64,000 bases of DNA, from NCBI GenBank assembly GCA_015068305.1, contig SVKV01000001.1:1-64000 (forward strand), in the 5' to 3' direction. Below the pieces are notes generated by a model, which had not been told where the DNA came from, did no database searches, and saw only the letters and a program-made list of their open reading frames with translations. Position numbers and translations under genes: made by a program. Of this stretch, positions 40,213-48,250 are shown one piece after another. The DNA comes from Oscillospiraceae bacterium. Its GTDB lineage: Bacteria > Bacillota > Clostridia > Oscillospirales > Oscillospiraceae. Every line of letters starts with the position of its first letter. Positions within the stretch are counted from its first letter, which is position 1.

Positions 40213-40674
40213 ATGGATCACGGAATAAAAGCTGCGGAGCTTTTTTTGAGCGGCTATAACTGCGCCCAGGCGGTGGCGGTGGCCTTCTGCGATGTGACGG
40301 GAATGGATGAAAAAACCGCCGCCCGGACGGTCTCCGCCTTTGGCGGCGGCATGGGGCGGCTCCGGGAGGTCTGCGGCGCGGTCAGCGGCATGTTCTTCGT
40401 GCTGTCGGTGCTTTACGGCTACGATACCCCCGGTGATGACGTGAGCAAAAAAGAGCTTTACACCCAGGTCCAGGCCCTGGCAGCGGGCTTCCGGGAAAGC
40501 TGCGGCAGCATCGTCTGCCGGGAGATCCTGAAAAATCCCCCCACGGACCCCACCCCCAGTCCCCGGACTGCGGAATACTACAAATCCCGGCCCTGCGCCC
40601 GGATGGTGAAAACCGCGGCGGATCTGATGGATGAATTTATAAAGAATCACCCCCTGGAGGAGCCCCATGGATGA
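40213..40674 (+). CDS. C_GCAxxG_C_C family protein
   Basis: A 153-residue cysteine-containing protein of the C_GCAxxG_C_C family (PF09719): GYNCAQAVAVAFCD at about 14-27, FGGGMGRLREVCGAVSGMFFVL at about 45-66, and two later cysteines (SCGSIVC). Function is unknown; members are common in anaerobes and the cysteines may bind metal or a cofactor. ATG 40213 is 8 bases from AAAGGA; the track's 40204 overlaps that ribosome site. Overlaps the next gene by 8 bp. Confidence 0.85.
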   Translation: MDHGIKAAELFLSGYNCAQAVAVAFCDVTGMDEKTAARTVSAFGGGMGRLREVCGAVSGMFFVLSVLYGYDTPGDDVSKKELYTQVQALAAGFRESCGSIVCREILKNPPTDPTPSPRTAEYYKSRPCARMVKTAADLMDEFIKNHPLEEPHG

Positions 40675-41170
40675 TCTGATCTACAACCAGCGGAAAATCC
40701 CCAAAAATCAGTGGCGCTACGGATTCCGCTCCAGCGCGGCCACCGGCTGCGGCTGGATCGCCACCTATAATTCCCTGCGGCTGCTGAACTACCGGGCAGA
40801 GCCCAAAGATCTGATCCGCTACTATGAGCGGCAGCTGCCGCTGATCCACGGCAATGCGGGCACTTCCGTTTGGGGCCCGGCCCTCTTCTTCCTGCACCAT
40901 GGCTTCCGGGTGCAGGTCAGCGCCAGGCGGAAGAAATTCGATGAAATGGCGAAAAATGCCGATGTGTGCATCCTCTTCTACCGCTGGCGGCGGAAGTTCC
41001 GATTCGGTGCCCATTTTGTGACGGTCCGCTATGCTGACGGCAGGTTTACAGGCTACAATACCTACCGCAATTCCGAGGGCCCGGATTCCTACGGCCACAG
41101 CCTGGAGGCGTTCCTCAAAGAGAAAAAGTATTTTGGCCCGGTGCTGATTGCCATCAAAGACAAACGGTAA
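40667..41170 (+). CDS. Papain/C39-like cysteine-protease-fold protein
   Basis: The 167-residue protein has an order of residues typical of papain-like folds: Cys in SSAATGCGWIATYNSLRL (about 22-39), His in FGAHFVTVRYADG (about 113-125) and Asn in TGYNTYRNSEG. No signal peptide or membrane segment. Its neighbour is a C_GCAxxG_C_C protein with an 8-bp overlap, implying joint production. The catalytic assignment is by position and spacing only; a peptidase or an amidase-like activity would both fit. Confidence 0.55.
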   Translation: MDDLIYNQRKIPKNQWRYGFRSSAATGCGWIATYNSLRLLNYRAEPKDLIRYYERQLPLIHGNAGTSVWGPALFFLHHGFRVQVSARRKKFDEMAKNADVCILFYRWRRKFRFGAHFVTVRYADGRFTGYNTYRNSEGPDSYGHSLEAFLKEKKYFGPVLIAIKDKR

Positions 41171-41171
41171 A

Positions 41172-41206
41172 AAAAGACCTGCTTGAAAGCAGGTCTTTTC
41201 CTTTTG
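41172..41206. terminator. Bidirectional terminator
   Basis: AAAAAGACCTGCTT-gaa-AGCAGGTCTTTTCC between convergent genes. Confidence 0.9.
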
Positions 41207-41368
41207 TTATTTGCCGCAGCTTCCGCTGCAGCCGCTGCAGCCGCCGGAGCAGTTTCCGCTGTAGGGACAGCCGACGCAGGTCTTGCCGGCCTTTTTCTCC
41301 TTGCGGATGTAGAGTCCGGCCAGGCCCAGGATCAGGGCGACCACGGCGATAATGACGAAATCAATCAT
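41207..41368 (-). CDS. FeoB-associated Cys-rich membrane protein
   Basis: A 53-residue protein absent from the ORF track: MIDFVIIAVVALILG then LAGLYIRKEKKAGKTCVGCPYSGNC... with seven cysteines in the last 23 residues (CVGC, C, C, C, C). One membrane helix (about 3-22) followed by a basic stretch and a Cys/Gly/Ser tail fits the FeoB_associated family. It starts 3 bp after the feoB stop, so it is the third gene of the feo operon and probably a small accessory subunit for iron uptake. Confidence 0.85.
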   Translation of the reverse strand: MIDFVIIAVVALILGLAGLYIRKEKKAGKTCVGCPYSGNCSGGCSGCSGSCGK

Positions 41369-41371
41369 AGC

Positions 41372-43372
41372 TTAGTTCTTTCTGCCGCTGAGGGCCAGTT
41401 CTTTATCGGTTTTATGGATCAGTACAGCCAGGATGCCGGCAAAGAGCACCACGAAGGCGATGCCGGGCAGGAAGCCGGCGCCGAAGGAGCCGGTGGTGAT
41501 GAGGGTGCCGATCTGATAGACCAGAATACCCACGGTGAAGCCCACGCCGAACTGCAGTCCGATGCCTGCCCAGAGCCACTTGCGGCTCTTCATTTCGGCG
41601 TTCATGGCACCGATGGCAGCGAAGCAGGGGGGCGTGAAGAGGTTGAACATCAGGTATGCCAGAGCAGCCACCTTGGTAATGGCGAAAACGGAGGCAACTT
41701 CCGCACCGGCACCTTCCATCAGAGCCAGTTCATCCACATCGATGAGGTTCTCCAGACCCACGAAGCAGACGGCCAGGGTGCCCACCACATTCTCCTTGGC
41801 GATGAAGCCGGTGACGGCGGCTGCTGCCAGCTGCCAGCTGAGGACACCCACAATGGGCACCAGCAGATAAGCAAAGGGTCCGGCGATGGTTGCCAGGATG
41901 GAGGCATCGGCAGACTCGGCCACGGTGAAGCTCCAGGTAAAGGTCTGCATGATCTGCACGGCGGTGTTGCACAGCAGGATGATGGTACCGGCCTTGACGA
42001 TGTAGGCCCAGCCCCGGCTGCACATGGAGCCGAAGGCCCGCTTCAAAGAGGGCAGCTTGTACTCCGGCAGCTCCATGATGAAGAAGGACTTCTTCTTCGC
42101 GCCGGTGATCTTGTTGACCAGCAGAGCACCGATGAAGATCAGGAAAATGCCTGCAAAGTACATCAGCGTACCCACCCAGGAGGCATCCTCAAAGAAGGCA
42201 CCGGCAAAGAGGGCGATGACGGGGAGCTTGGCACCGCAGGGCATGAAGGGTGCCAGCATGACGGTGGCACGGCGCTCCCGCTCATTACGGATAGTCCGGG
42301 CAGCCATGACGCCGGGGACTGCGCAGCCGGTGGTGATGACGAAGGGAATGACGGACTTGCCGGAGAGGCCCACCTTCTTGAAGATGGGATCCAGCACCAC
42401 GGAAACCCGGGCCATATAGCCGCAGTCTTCCAGCAGGGCGATGAGGAAATACATCACCATCACCAGGGGCAAAAATCCGATGACCGCAATGACGCCGCCG
42501 ATGATGCCGTCGATCAGCAGGGCCTGGAGGATATCGGAGGCACCGGCATTGGCAATTGCCTCGCCTACCATGGCCTGGAAGCCCTCCAGCCAGGCGACCA
42601 ATGTGTCTGCCAGCCAGGGACCCAGGGTGGACTGGGAAATGTCAAAGACCAGGAACATGACCAGGGCGAAAATCGGGATGCCCAGCCATTTGTTGGTGAG
42701 GATATCGTCGATCCGGTCCTGGAAATTCCGTTTGTTGGTTTTGATCTTCCGGGTCTCCACTTCCCGGACGATCCGGTTGACGAACTCAAAGCGCTTCCGG
42801 TCGGCGGCCACCACCGCCTCCTTGCTGCTCAGGTCCACATTGCCCTGGTTATAGGGCGCGGTCTGGCCCTTGCCCACCAGCGCCACCGCGGCGGAAACCA
42901 CCTTGCTCAGGTCATCGTGATCGGAGTCGGTGGAAACGGTCTCAATAACCGGGCAGCCCAGCTTTTCGGAAAGGGCATCGGTGTCGATGACGGTTTTCTT
43001 CTTCTCGTTGATGTCGGCCTTGTTCAGAGCCACCACCACGGGAATGCCCAGCTCCAGCAGCTGGGTGGTGAAGAACAGGCTGCGGCTCAGGTTTGTGGCG
43101 TCCACGATGTTGATGATCACATCGGGATTCTCGTTTTTGACATAGGAGCTGGTGATGCTCTCTTCGGAAGTGAAGGGAGACATGGAGTATGCACCGGGCA
43201 GGTCCACGGCAGTCAGGTTATCCAGCTGTCCGCAGAACATCTTCCGGACGGGGTGCTCCTTTTTCTCAACGGTAACACCGGCCCAGTTGCCAACCTTCTC
43301 GTTGGCACCGGTGAGGGCGTTGTACATGGTGGTCTTGCCGCTGTTGGGATTGCCGGTCAAAGCAATGCGCAT
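41372..43372 (-). CDS. feoB: Ferrous iron transporter FeoB
   Basis: A 666-residue inner-membrane Fe(II) importer. N-terminal G protein domain: G1 GNPNSGKTT (about 7-15), G3 DLPGAYSM, G4 NKAD. Then a helical GDI-like segment (about 160-215) and two Gate regions with membrane helices (TTGCAVPGVMAARTI; conserved CGAKLPV). Starts after GGAGGAA. Upstream are feoA and TTAG-N6-CTAA operators, so iron-responsive repression is likely. Confidence 0.94.
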   Translation of the reverse strand: MRIALTGNPNSGKTTMYNALTGANEKVGNWAGVTVEKKEHPVRKMFCGQLDNLTAVDLPGAYSMSPFTSEESITSSYVKNENPDVIINIVDATNLSRSLFFTTQLLELGIPVVVALNKADINEKKKTVIDTDALSEKLGCPVIETVSTDSDHDDLSKVVSAAVALVGKGQTAPYNQGNVDLSSKEAVVAADRKRFEFVNRIVREVETRKIKTNKRNFQDRIDDILTNKWLGIPIFALVMFLVFDISQSTLGPWLADTLVAWLEGFQAMVGEAIANAGASDILQALLIDGIIGGVIAVIGFLPLVMVMYFLIALLEDCGYMARVSVVLDPIFKKVGLSGKSVIPFVITTGCAVPGVMAARTIRNERERRATVMLAPFMPCGAKLPVIALFAGAFFEDASWVGTLMYFAGIFLIFIGALLVNKITGAKKKSFFIMELPEYKLPSLKRAFGSMCSRGWAYIVKAGTIILLCNTAVQIMQTFTWSFTVAESADASILATIAGPFAYLLVPIVGVLSWQLAAAAVTGFIAKENVVGTLAVCFVGLENLIDVDELALMEGAGAEVASVFAITKVAALAYLMFNLFTPPCFAAIGAMNAEMKSRKWLWAGIGLQFGVGFTVGILVYQIGTLITTGSFGAGFLPGIAFVVLFAGILAVLIHKTDKELALSGRKN

Positions 43373-43440
43373 GGGAAAATTCCTCCTGTAAGATGGATTA
43401 ATTCTGGTTATTTCACGGCGATGCCGAAAAATACAAGGTA

Positions 43441-43456
43441 GTTAGACGCGGCTAAC
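43441..43456. promoter_or_regulatory. DtxR-type operator 1, between feoA and feoB
   Basis: GTTAG-ACGCGG-CTAAC, an inverted repeat with a 6-bp spacer; flanking A and T extend it to AGTTAG/CTAACT. Same pattern as the two sites upstream of feoA. Confidence 0.6.
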
Positions 43457-43503
43457 TAAATGCCAAAGGCAACCGGCGTCCTGCCGGTCCGGCAAGCCGC
43501 CGA

Positions 43504-43716
43504 TCAGATTTTGATGGCTGCAGCCAGCTGATTGTCGATGGAGTAGCGGCCATCCTTGATGGACACCACGCAGGTGCCCTTCTTCCGGGAAATGACGGTG
43601 ATGGGTTCGCCGCTGTAGCAGCCCAGGGAGAACAGGAATGCGTCCAGCTCCTCGTCATCCGTTTCGATCCGCTGAATGATGTATTCTTTTCCTTCTGTTG
43701 CAGACAGTAAGTTCAT
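43504..43716 (-). CDS. feoA: Ferrous iron transport protein FeoA
   Basis: A 70-residue SH3-like small protein (LLSATEGKEYIIQRIETDDEELDAFLFSLGCYSGEPITVISRKKGTCVVSIKDGRYSIDNQLAAAI) that supports FeoB. The ATG at 43716 was chosen; the track start is a GTG three codons earlier that coincides with the GGGTGA ribosome site. 131 bp separate it from feoB, more than usual, and that gap holds an operator. Confidence 0.9.
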   Translation of the reverse strand: MNLLSATEGKEYIIQRIETDDEELDAFLFSLGCYSGEPITVISRKKGTCVVSIKDGRYSIDNQLAAAIKI

Positions 43717-43750
43717 AAAAATCACCCGATGGAGCCTTCGGCGCCGGGGA

Positions 43751-43766
43751 ATTAGTCGAGGCTAAC
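43751..43766. promoter_or_regulatory. DtxR-type operator 2, upstream of feoA
   Basis: ATTAG-TCGAGG-CTAAC, within the feoA 5' leader. Confidence 0.65.
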
Positions 43767-43784
43767 CGAAGACATGAAATAGGG

Positions 43785-43800
43785 ATTAGCAACCGCTAAC
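43785..43800. promoter_or_regulatory. DtxR-type operator 3, at the feoA transcription start
   Basis: ATTAG-CAACCG-CTAAC, immediately downstream of the predicted transcription start, so a bound repressor would block promoter clearance. Its start is 34 bp from the start of operator 2. Confidence 0.7.
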
Positions 43801-43809
43801 CACATACCT

Positions 43810-43838
43810 ATGATAACGCCGCTGCCAGCATTTGTCAA
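43810..43838 (-). promoter_or_regulatory. feoAB promoter
   Basis: Minus strand: TTGACA, 17-bp spacer, TATCAT, followed by operators 3 and 2. Confidence 0.75.
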
Positions 43839-43878
43839 TACCTTTTCCGGTGATTTTTGGGTCTTTTTCCCGGGGTAC

Positions 43879-43907
43879 TTGCAAAAAATATGGGAATATG
43901 GTATAGT
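43879..43907 (+). promoter_or_regulatory. Promoter of the DtxR-family gene
   Basis: TTGCAA, 17-bp spacer, TATAGT, about 32 bp before the regulator start. Divergent from the feo promoter. Confidence 0.65.
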
Positions 43908-43939
43908 AAGTCCAAACATCGGAAAGGGAGGGACGCCCC

Positions 43940-44311
43940 ATGGGACTGCATGAATCCGCAGAAATGTATCTTGAAACCATCTATCAGCTGCTGCAGGAGC
44001 GGGGCAGTGTCCGCAGTGTGGATGTGGCGGAGTCCATGGGCTATTCCAAGCCCAGTGTCAGCCGGGCCGTTGGTCTGCTGAAGCAGGGGGGCTACCTGCT
44101 GATGGACAAGGACGGATCTCTCACTTTGACGGAAGCGGGTCTGATCACCGCACAAAAGGTCTATGAGCGGCACACCATTCTGACCGGACTTCTGATCCGG
44201 CTGGGTGTCAGCCCGGAAACCGCCGCAGAGGATGCCTGCAAAATGGAGCACGTCATCAGCGACGAGACCTTTGATGCTATGAAAAAGCATATGCGCCAGT
44301 ACACTGAATAA
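43940..44311 (+). CDS. DtxR/MntR-family metal-dependent repressor
   Basis: A 123-residue regulator with an N-terminal winged helix (SAEMYLETIYQLLQERGSVRSVDVAESMGYSKPSVSRAVGLLKQGGYL...) and the DtxR dimer/metal domain (ERHTILTGLLIRLGVSPETAAEDACKMEHVISDETF). It ends before the SH3 domain of IdeR/DtxR, as in MntR. The Glu-His-containing helix (E-R-H-T and KMEHVIS) is where metal ligands sit in the family. Divergent from feoAB with three TTAG-N6-CTAA sites beside it, so an Fe-sensing role is inferred. Confidence 0.88.
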   Translation: MGLHESAEMYLETIYQLLQERGSVRSVDVAESMGYSKPSVSRAVGLLKQGGYLLMDKDGSLTLTEAGLITAQKVYERHTILTGLLIRLGVSPETAAEDACKMEHVISDETFDAMKKHMRQYTE

Positions 44312-44319
44312 ATACACAA

Positions 44320-44350
44320 CGGGTGGAGCTTTTGCTCCACCCGTTTTCTT
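44320..44350. terminator. Terminator after the DtxR-family gene and trxB
   Basis: CGGGTGGAGC-tttt-GCTCCACCCGTTTTCTT; also usable on the minus strand for trxB. Confidence 0.85.
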
Positions 44351-45257
44351 ATTGCTCTAAGTACCGGCAGGCGGCCATGGCTGCGATGGCGCCGTCGGCA
44401 GAGGCTGTAACCACCTGGCGGATCCGCTTGCTGCGGCAGTCACCGGCCACGAAAATGCCGGCAGTTTGCGTGGCACAGCTTTCATCTGTGTCGAAATAGC
44501 CCCAGTCGTTGAGGGTTTCCAGAGCGGCGAAGGGCTCGTTTTCCGGCATCAGACCCACAGCCAGGAAGGCACCGTCCACCCGGATTTCGGAATCCGCACC
44601 GGTTTCGTCGTTGTGGAGCTTCAGCCCCGTCAGCTTGCCGTTTTCGGTTTCGTATTCGGAAACCACCGTGGAGAAGAGGACCTTCACATTGTCCTTTTCC
44701 GCCAGAGCATCGGCAAGTCTCTGCTCGCCGGTGAAGAAGGCCAGATTCTGGACAATGGTAACGCTGCGGCACACATCCGCCAGCAGCAGGGCCTCCTGGA
44801 GGGCGGAGTTGCCGCCGCCGATCATGGCAACATCCTGGCCTGCATAGAAGGCACCGTCGCAGACGGCGCAGAAGCTGATGCCGCTGCCGATCAGTTCTTC
44901 CTCATGGGCAAGACCCAGGGTCCGGTGCTTGACACCCAGAGCCAGGATCACGGTTTTTCCTTCAAAGGTGCTGCCCTCTTCGGTGTAGACTTTCATAATG
45001 GGGCCGGGCTCCACGGAAATCACATTTTCCAGCTCCACATCGGCACCCAGGTTCATCACCTGCTCTGTCAGCTTATCGGCAAATTCGGCGCCGCTGATCT
45101 GGATGGTGCCGGGGATGTTTTCCACCTTGGGGGAGTAGGCGATCTGGCCGCCGAAGCCGTTCTTTTCGATGACCAGCACGGACTTTCCGGCCCGGAGGCC
45201 GTAAATGGCAGCGGTCAGGCCGGCGGGTCCACCGCCGACGATGATAATGTCGTGCAT
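44349..45257 (-). CDS. trxB: Thioredoxin reductase-like FAD oxidoreductase
   Basis: The 302-residue flavoprotein has an N-terminal FAD motif (IIIVGGGPAGLTAAIYGLRAGKSVLVIE), the redox pair CAVC (about residue 133), an NAD(P)H motif (VAMIGGGNSALQEALLLADV) and the C-terminal GIFVAGDCRSK. It reduces thioredoxin in classical cases; the dinucleotide motif and cofactor preference are not resolvable. ATG 45257 has AAGGA upstream, while the ORF-track version adds 66 residues that run into the repeat island. A redoxin-fused nrdD is the next gene upstream, suggesting a shared reduction pathway. Confidence 0.88.
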   Translation of the reverse strand: MHDIIIVGGGPAGLTAAIYGLRAGKSVLVIEKNGFGGQIAYSPKVENIPGTIQISGAEFADKLTEQVMNLGADVELENVISVEPGPIMKVYTEEGSTFEGKTVILALGVKHRTLGLAHEEELIGSGISFCAVCDGAFYAGQDVAMIGGGNSALQEALLLADVCRSVTIVQNLAFFTGEQRLADALAEKDNVKVLFSTVVSEYETENGKLTGLKLHNDETGADSEIRVDGAFLAVGLMPENEPFAALETLNDWGYFDTDESCATQTAGIFVAGDCRSKRIRQVVTASADGAIAAMAACRYLEQ

Positions 45258-45282
45258 AAGAATCCTTCTTTCAAAAGTAAGG

Positions 45283-45659
45283 TAAATTGAAATTAATCGA
45301 TCAGATAAATTGATTCGCACCTTTCTTGTTTCGGCAAGAAAGGTGCCCAAAGAAGCCGAGTAAAGGGGCGCTACGGACAAATGCGCCCCCTTTACAATCC
45401 CCCGCCGCATCGCCATCCAGCATTCAAAAATGTTCCGATTTTTGAACGCTTGCATTCTGCAAATCTGAAGATTTGCTCCGCAGAGCCCGCTGAAAATCGG
45501 GACATTTTCAGTGGGCGGTGGTCAAAAGCGGCGGGAGTGGGGTCCGGGGCGAGGATGCGATTTGCCCGTAATGCCTCGCCCCGGACGACTTCTTTGGTTA
45601 CTTTCTTGTTCGGACACAAGAAAGTAACATCTGTCGTCTGACAGATAAACTGTAATTTA
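45283..45659. repeat. Island E: two-hairpin element, second copy
   Basis: Bounded by TAAATTGAAATTAATCG (45283-45299) and AGATAAACTGTAATTTA (45643-45659). Relative to island B it lies in reverse orientation and keeps the same order of parts: hairpin TTTCTTG...CAAGAAA, GACTTCTTTGG, variable middle, core with CAAAAATGTTCCGATTTTTG, and a second TTACTTTCTTG...CAAGAAAGTAA hairpin. The 91-codon ORF across it has no ribosome site. It starts 26 bp upstream of trxB. Confidence 0.82.
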
Positions 45660-45665
45660 AAATAC

Positions 45666-45693
45666 AAATAAGAAGCCGGGCTTGCGCCCGGCT
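45666..45693 (-). terminator. Terminator after nrdD
   Basis: Minus strand GAGCCGGGCGCAAGCCCGGCTTCTTATTT: perfect stem and partial U-tract. Confidence 0.8.
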
Positions 45694-45702
45694 CTATAAA
45701 AT

Positions 45703-48093
45703 TTACAGGGTTGCCAGGAACTTCTTGATTTCAGGAACGCCGTAGTACTTGGTGGCGTTTTCGCCATCGGTGACAACCAGGGTGGGAGCACCCTTGATAT
45801 CAAACTTGCGGCACAGCTCCACATTTTCCTCAGCGATCAGCTTTTCGTAGCTGATGCCTGCCTTGCCCAGCAGATTCTCGGCAATGCGGCAGTTGGGGCA
45901 GGTGACCCGGGTGAACAGGATCAGTTTGCCTTCCGTCACAGCGGGAGCTGCAAGCTCCTCCTTCACAGCCTTGATGGCCTCGGTGACAGGAAGCTCTTCC
46001 TTCTTGACGGTGCCCTTCAGCACGGAAGTGCCGATGTTGTAGACCTTCCGGTCCTTGAACTCCTGGCTCTTGCCGTCGTTCCAGTTCTGCACGGGGCGGT
46101 AGTAGCCGGTGATGCGGCTGTAAACCTCGGTCTTCTTACCGCAGATGGGGCAGGTGTACTGCTCACCGGTGATGTAGCCGTGGTCAGCGCAGACGGAGTA
46201 GGTGGGGCTCATGGTGTAGTAGGGCAGCTTGTGGTTCTCAGCGATCTTCCGGACCAGAGCAGCGGCAGACTGCCAGTCGGGCAGCTTCTCGCCCAGGAAG
46301 GCGTGGAAGACGGTGCCGGAGGTGTAGCGGGTCTGGAGCTCGTCCTGGATTTCCAGAGCGGAGAAGATGTCCTCGGTGTAGCCCACGGGCAGGTGGGAGG
46401 AGTTGGTGTAGTAGGGAGTGCCGTTCTCGTTGGCGGTGATGATGTCGGGATACTGTTCCTTGTCGTGCTTGGCGAAGCGGTAGGTGGTGGACTCGGCGGG
46501 AGTAGCCTCCAGGTTATACAGGTCGCCGTACATCTCCTGGTAGTCGGACAGGCGCTCGCGCATGTGGTCCAGCACTTCCTTGGCAAATTCCTGAACCCGC
46601 TTGTCGGTCAGATCGGCCCGGAGCCACTTGGCGTTCAGACCCACCTCGTTCATGCCGATGAGGCCGATGGTGGAGAAGTGGTTGGCGAAGGTGCCGAGAT
46701 ACCGCTTGGTGTAGGGATACAGGCCGTTTTCCAGCAGCTGGGTGATGACGGTACGCTTGGTCTTAAGGCTGCGGGCAGCGATGTCCATCAGCTTGTCCAG
46801 CCGGGCATAGAAGTCTGCCTCATCCTTGGCAAGGTATGCGATCCTGGGCAGGTTGATGGTGACAACACCGATGGAGCCGGTGGATTCGCCGGAGCCGAAG
46901 AAACCGCCGGACTTCTTGCGCAGCTCCCGCAGGTCCAGTCTCAGACGGCAGCACATGGAGCGGACATCGGAGGGTTCCATATCGGAATTGATGTAGTTGG
47001 AGAAATAGGGGGTGCCGTACTTGGCGGTCATTTCGAACAGCAGCTTGTTGTTCTCGGTCTCGCTCCAGTCGAAGTCCCGGGTGATGGAGTAGGTGGGGAT
47101 GGGATACTGGAAGCCGCGGCCATTGGCGTCGCCTTCGATCATGATCTCGATGAAGGCCTTGTTGACCATGTCCATTTCCTTCTTGCAGTCGCCGTAGGTG
47201 AAGTCCATTTCCTTACCGCCGACAATGGCAGGCTGATCCTTCAGGTCGGGGGGGCAGACCCAGTCCAGGGTGATGTTGGAGAAGGGTGCCTGCGTACCCC
47301 AGCGGCTGGGAGTGTTGACGCCGTAGATGAAGGACTGGATGCACTGCTTGACTTCCTTCTGGCTCAGATTGTCGATCTTGACGAAGGGAGCCAGGTAGGT
47401 ATCGAAGGAGGAGAATGCCTGTGCGCCGGCCCATTCGTTCTGCATGATGCCCAGGAAGTTGACCATCTGGTTGCACAGGGTGGAGAGGTGGCCTGCGGGA
47501 GAAGAGGTGATCTTGCCGGGAACACCGCCCAGACCTTCCTGGATCAGCTGCTTCAGGCTCCAGCCTGCGCAGTAGCCGGTGAGCATGGAAAGGTCGTGCA
47601 GATGCAGCGCAGCGGACCGGTGGGCTGCGGCGATCTCATTGTCATAGATCTCAGTCAGCCAGTAGTTGGCGGTGATGGCGCCGGAGTTAGAGAGGATCAG
47701 ACCGCCCACGGAGTAGGTGACGGTGGAGTTTTCCTTCACGCGCCAGTCGTTGATCTGCAGGTAGTTATCCACCAGATCCTTGTAGTTGAGCAGAGCGGAG
47801 TTGACATTGCGGACCTTCTCCCGCTGCTTACGGTACAGGATGTAGGCCTTGGCCACATCGCCGTAACCGGCATCGGAGAGAACCTTTTCCACGCTGTCCT
47901 GGATGTCTTCCACAGCAATCTGGTCGTCCTTGATCTTGGCCTCAAAATCGGAGGTGACCTGCAGAGCCAGCAGATTGATGACGCTGGGATGGTAGTTCTT
48001 TTCCAGAGCCTCGAAAGCCTTGATCATGGCAGCGGAGATTTTGGAAATTTCAAACTCGACGGTGGTGCCGTCGCGCTTCAGCACACGATACAT
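45703..48093 (-). CDS. nrdD: Anaerobic ribonucleoside-triphosphate reductase with fused redoxin domain
   Basis: A 796-residue class III reductase that makes deoxyribonucleotides without oxygen. An N-terminal ATP-cone (MYRVLKRDGTTVEFEISKISAAMIKAFE...), the reductase body, zinc-type cysteines (CADHG, CPICG) and the glycyl-radical loop RITGYYRPVQNWNDGK are visible. After this, residues about 725-796 form an extra thioredoxin-like domain with CPNC (LFTRVTCPNCRIAENLLGKAGISY) and FDIKGAPTLVV. Usual NrdD stops before that. The start at 48093 follows AAAGGGG; the track extends to a promoter region. Confidence 0.93.
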   Translation of the reverse strand: MYRVLKRDGTTVEFEISKISAAMIKAFEALEKNYHPSVINLLALQVTSDFEAKIKDDQIAVEDIQDSVEKVLSDAGYGDVAKAYILYRKQREKVRNVNSALLNYKDLVDNYLQINDWRVKENSTVTYSVGGLILSNSGAITANYWLTEIYDNEIAAAHRSAALHLHDLSMLTGYCAGWSLKQLIQEGLGGVPGKITSSPAGHLSTLCNQMVNFLGIMQNEWAGAQAFSSFDTYLAPFVKIDNLSQKEVKQCIQSFIYGVNTPSRWGTQAPFSNITLDWVCPPDLKDQPAIVGGKEMDFTYGDCKKEMDMVNKAFIEIMIEGDANGRGFQYPIPTYSITRDFDWSETENNKLLFEMTAKYGTPYFSNYINSDMEPSDVRSMCCRLRLDLRELRKKSGGFFGSGESTGSIGVVTINLPRIAYLAKDEADFYARLDKLMDIAARSLKTKRTVITQLLENGLYPYTKRYLGTFANHFSTIGLIGMNEVGLNAKWLRADLTDKRVQEFAKEVLDHMRERLSDYQEMYGDLYNLEATPAESTTYRFAKHDKEQYPDIITANENGTPYYTNSSHLPVGYTEDIFSALEIQDELQTRYTSGTVFHAFLGEKLPDWQSAAALVRKIAENHKLPYYTMSPTYSVCADHGYITGEQYTCPICGKKTEVYSRITGYYRPVQNWNDGKSQEFKDRKVYNIGTSVLKGTVKKEELPVTEAIKAVKEELAAPAVTEGKLILFTRVTCPNCRIAENLLGKAGISYEKLIAEENVELCRKFDIKGAPTLVVTDGENATKYYGVPEIKKFLATL

Positions 48094-48169
48094 ATCTTTT
48101 TCCCCTTTCGTTTTGTCAAAAGAAATACAGGCGACTGCCGCGCCTGGTGAATTGCGTGACATCGCCTGT

Positions 48170-48198
48170 ATTATATCGGATAAATATGGTATTGTCAA
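48170..48198 (-). promoter_or_regulatory. nrdD promoter
   Basis: Minus strand: TTGACA, 17-bp spacer, TATAAT, a perfect consensus, about 80 bp before nrdD. NrdR box 1 overlaps its -35. Confidence 0.85.
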
Positions 48199-48211
48199 CA
48201 ATATATTGTGT
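48196..48211. promoter_or_regulatory. NrdR box 1
   Basis: CAACAATATATTGTGT fits the palindromic NrdR consensus ACACWATATAWAGTGT-like core. It overlaps the nrdD -35 hexamer. Confidence 0.75.
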
Positions 48212-48228
48212 TTCTTTTTTGATTCTGA

Positions 48229-48244
48229 ACACAATATATAGTAT
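48229..48244. promoter_or_regulatory. NrdR box 2
   Basis: ACACAATATATAGTAT lies 33 bp from box 1, about three helical turns, as tandem NrdR sites usually do. NrdR represses ribonucleotide reductase genes when dATP is high. Confidence 0.75.
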
Positions 48245-48250
48245 GTTATG

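Noticed and set aside
41183-43441. 752-codon plus-strand ORF over feoB
   Set aside because: Antisense shadow of feoB; the Gly/Asp/His-rich translation is not protein-like.
45392-45667. 91-codon ORF in island E
   Set aside because: Lies entirely within the repeat element and shares no reading frame with a counterpart in island B.
46180-48150. 656-codon plus-strand ORF over nrdD
   Set aside because: Antisense shadow of nrdD with no ribosome site.
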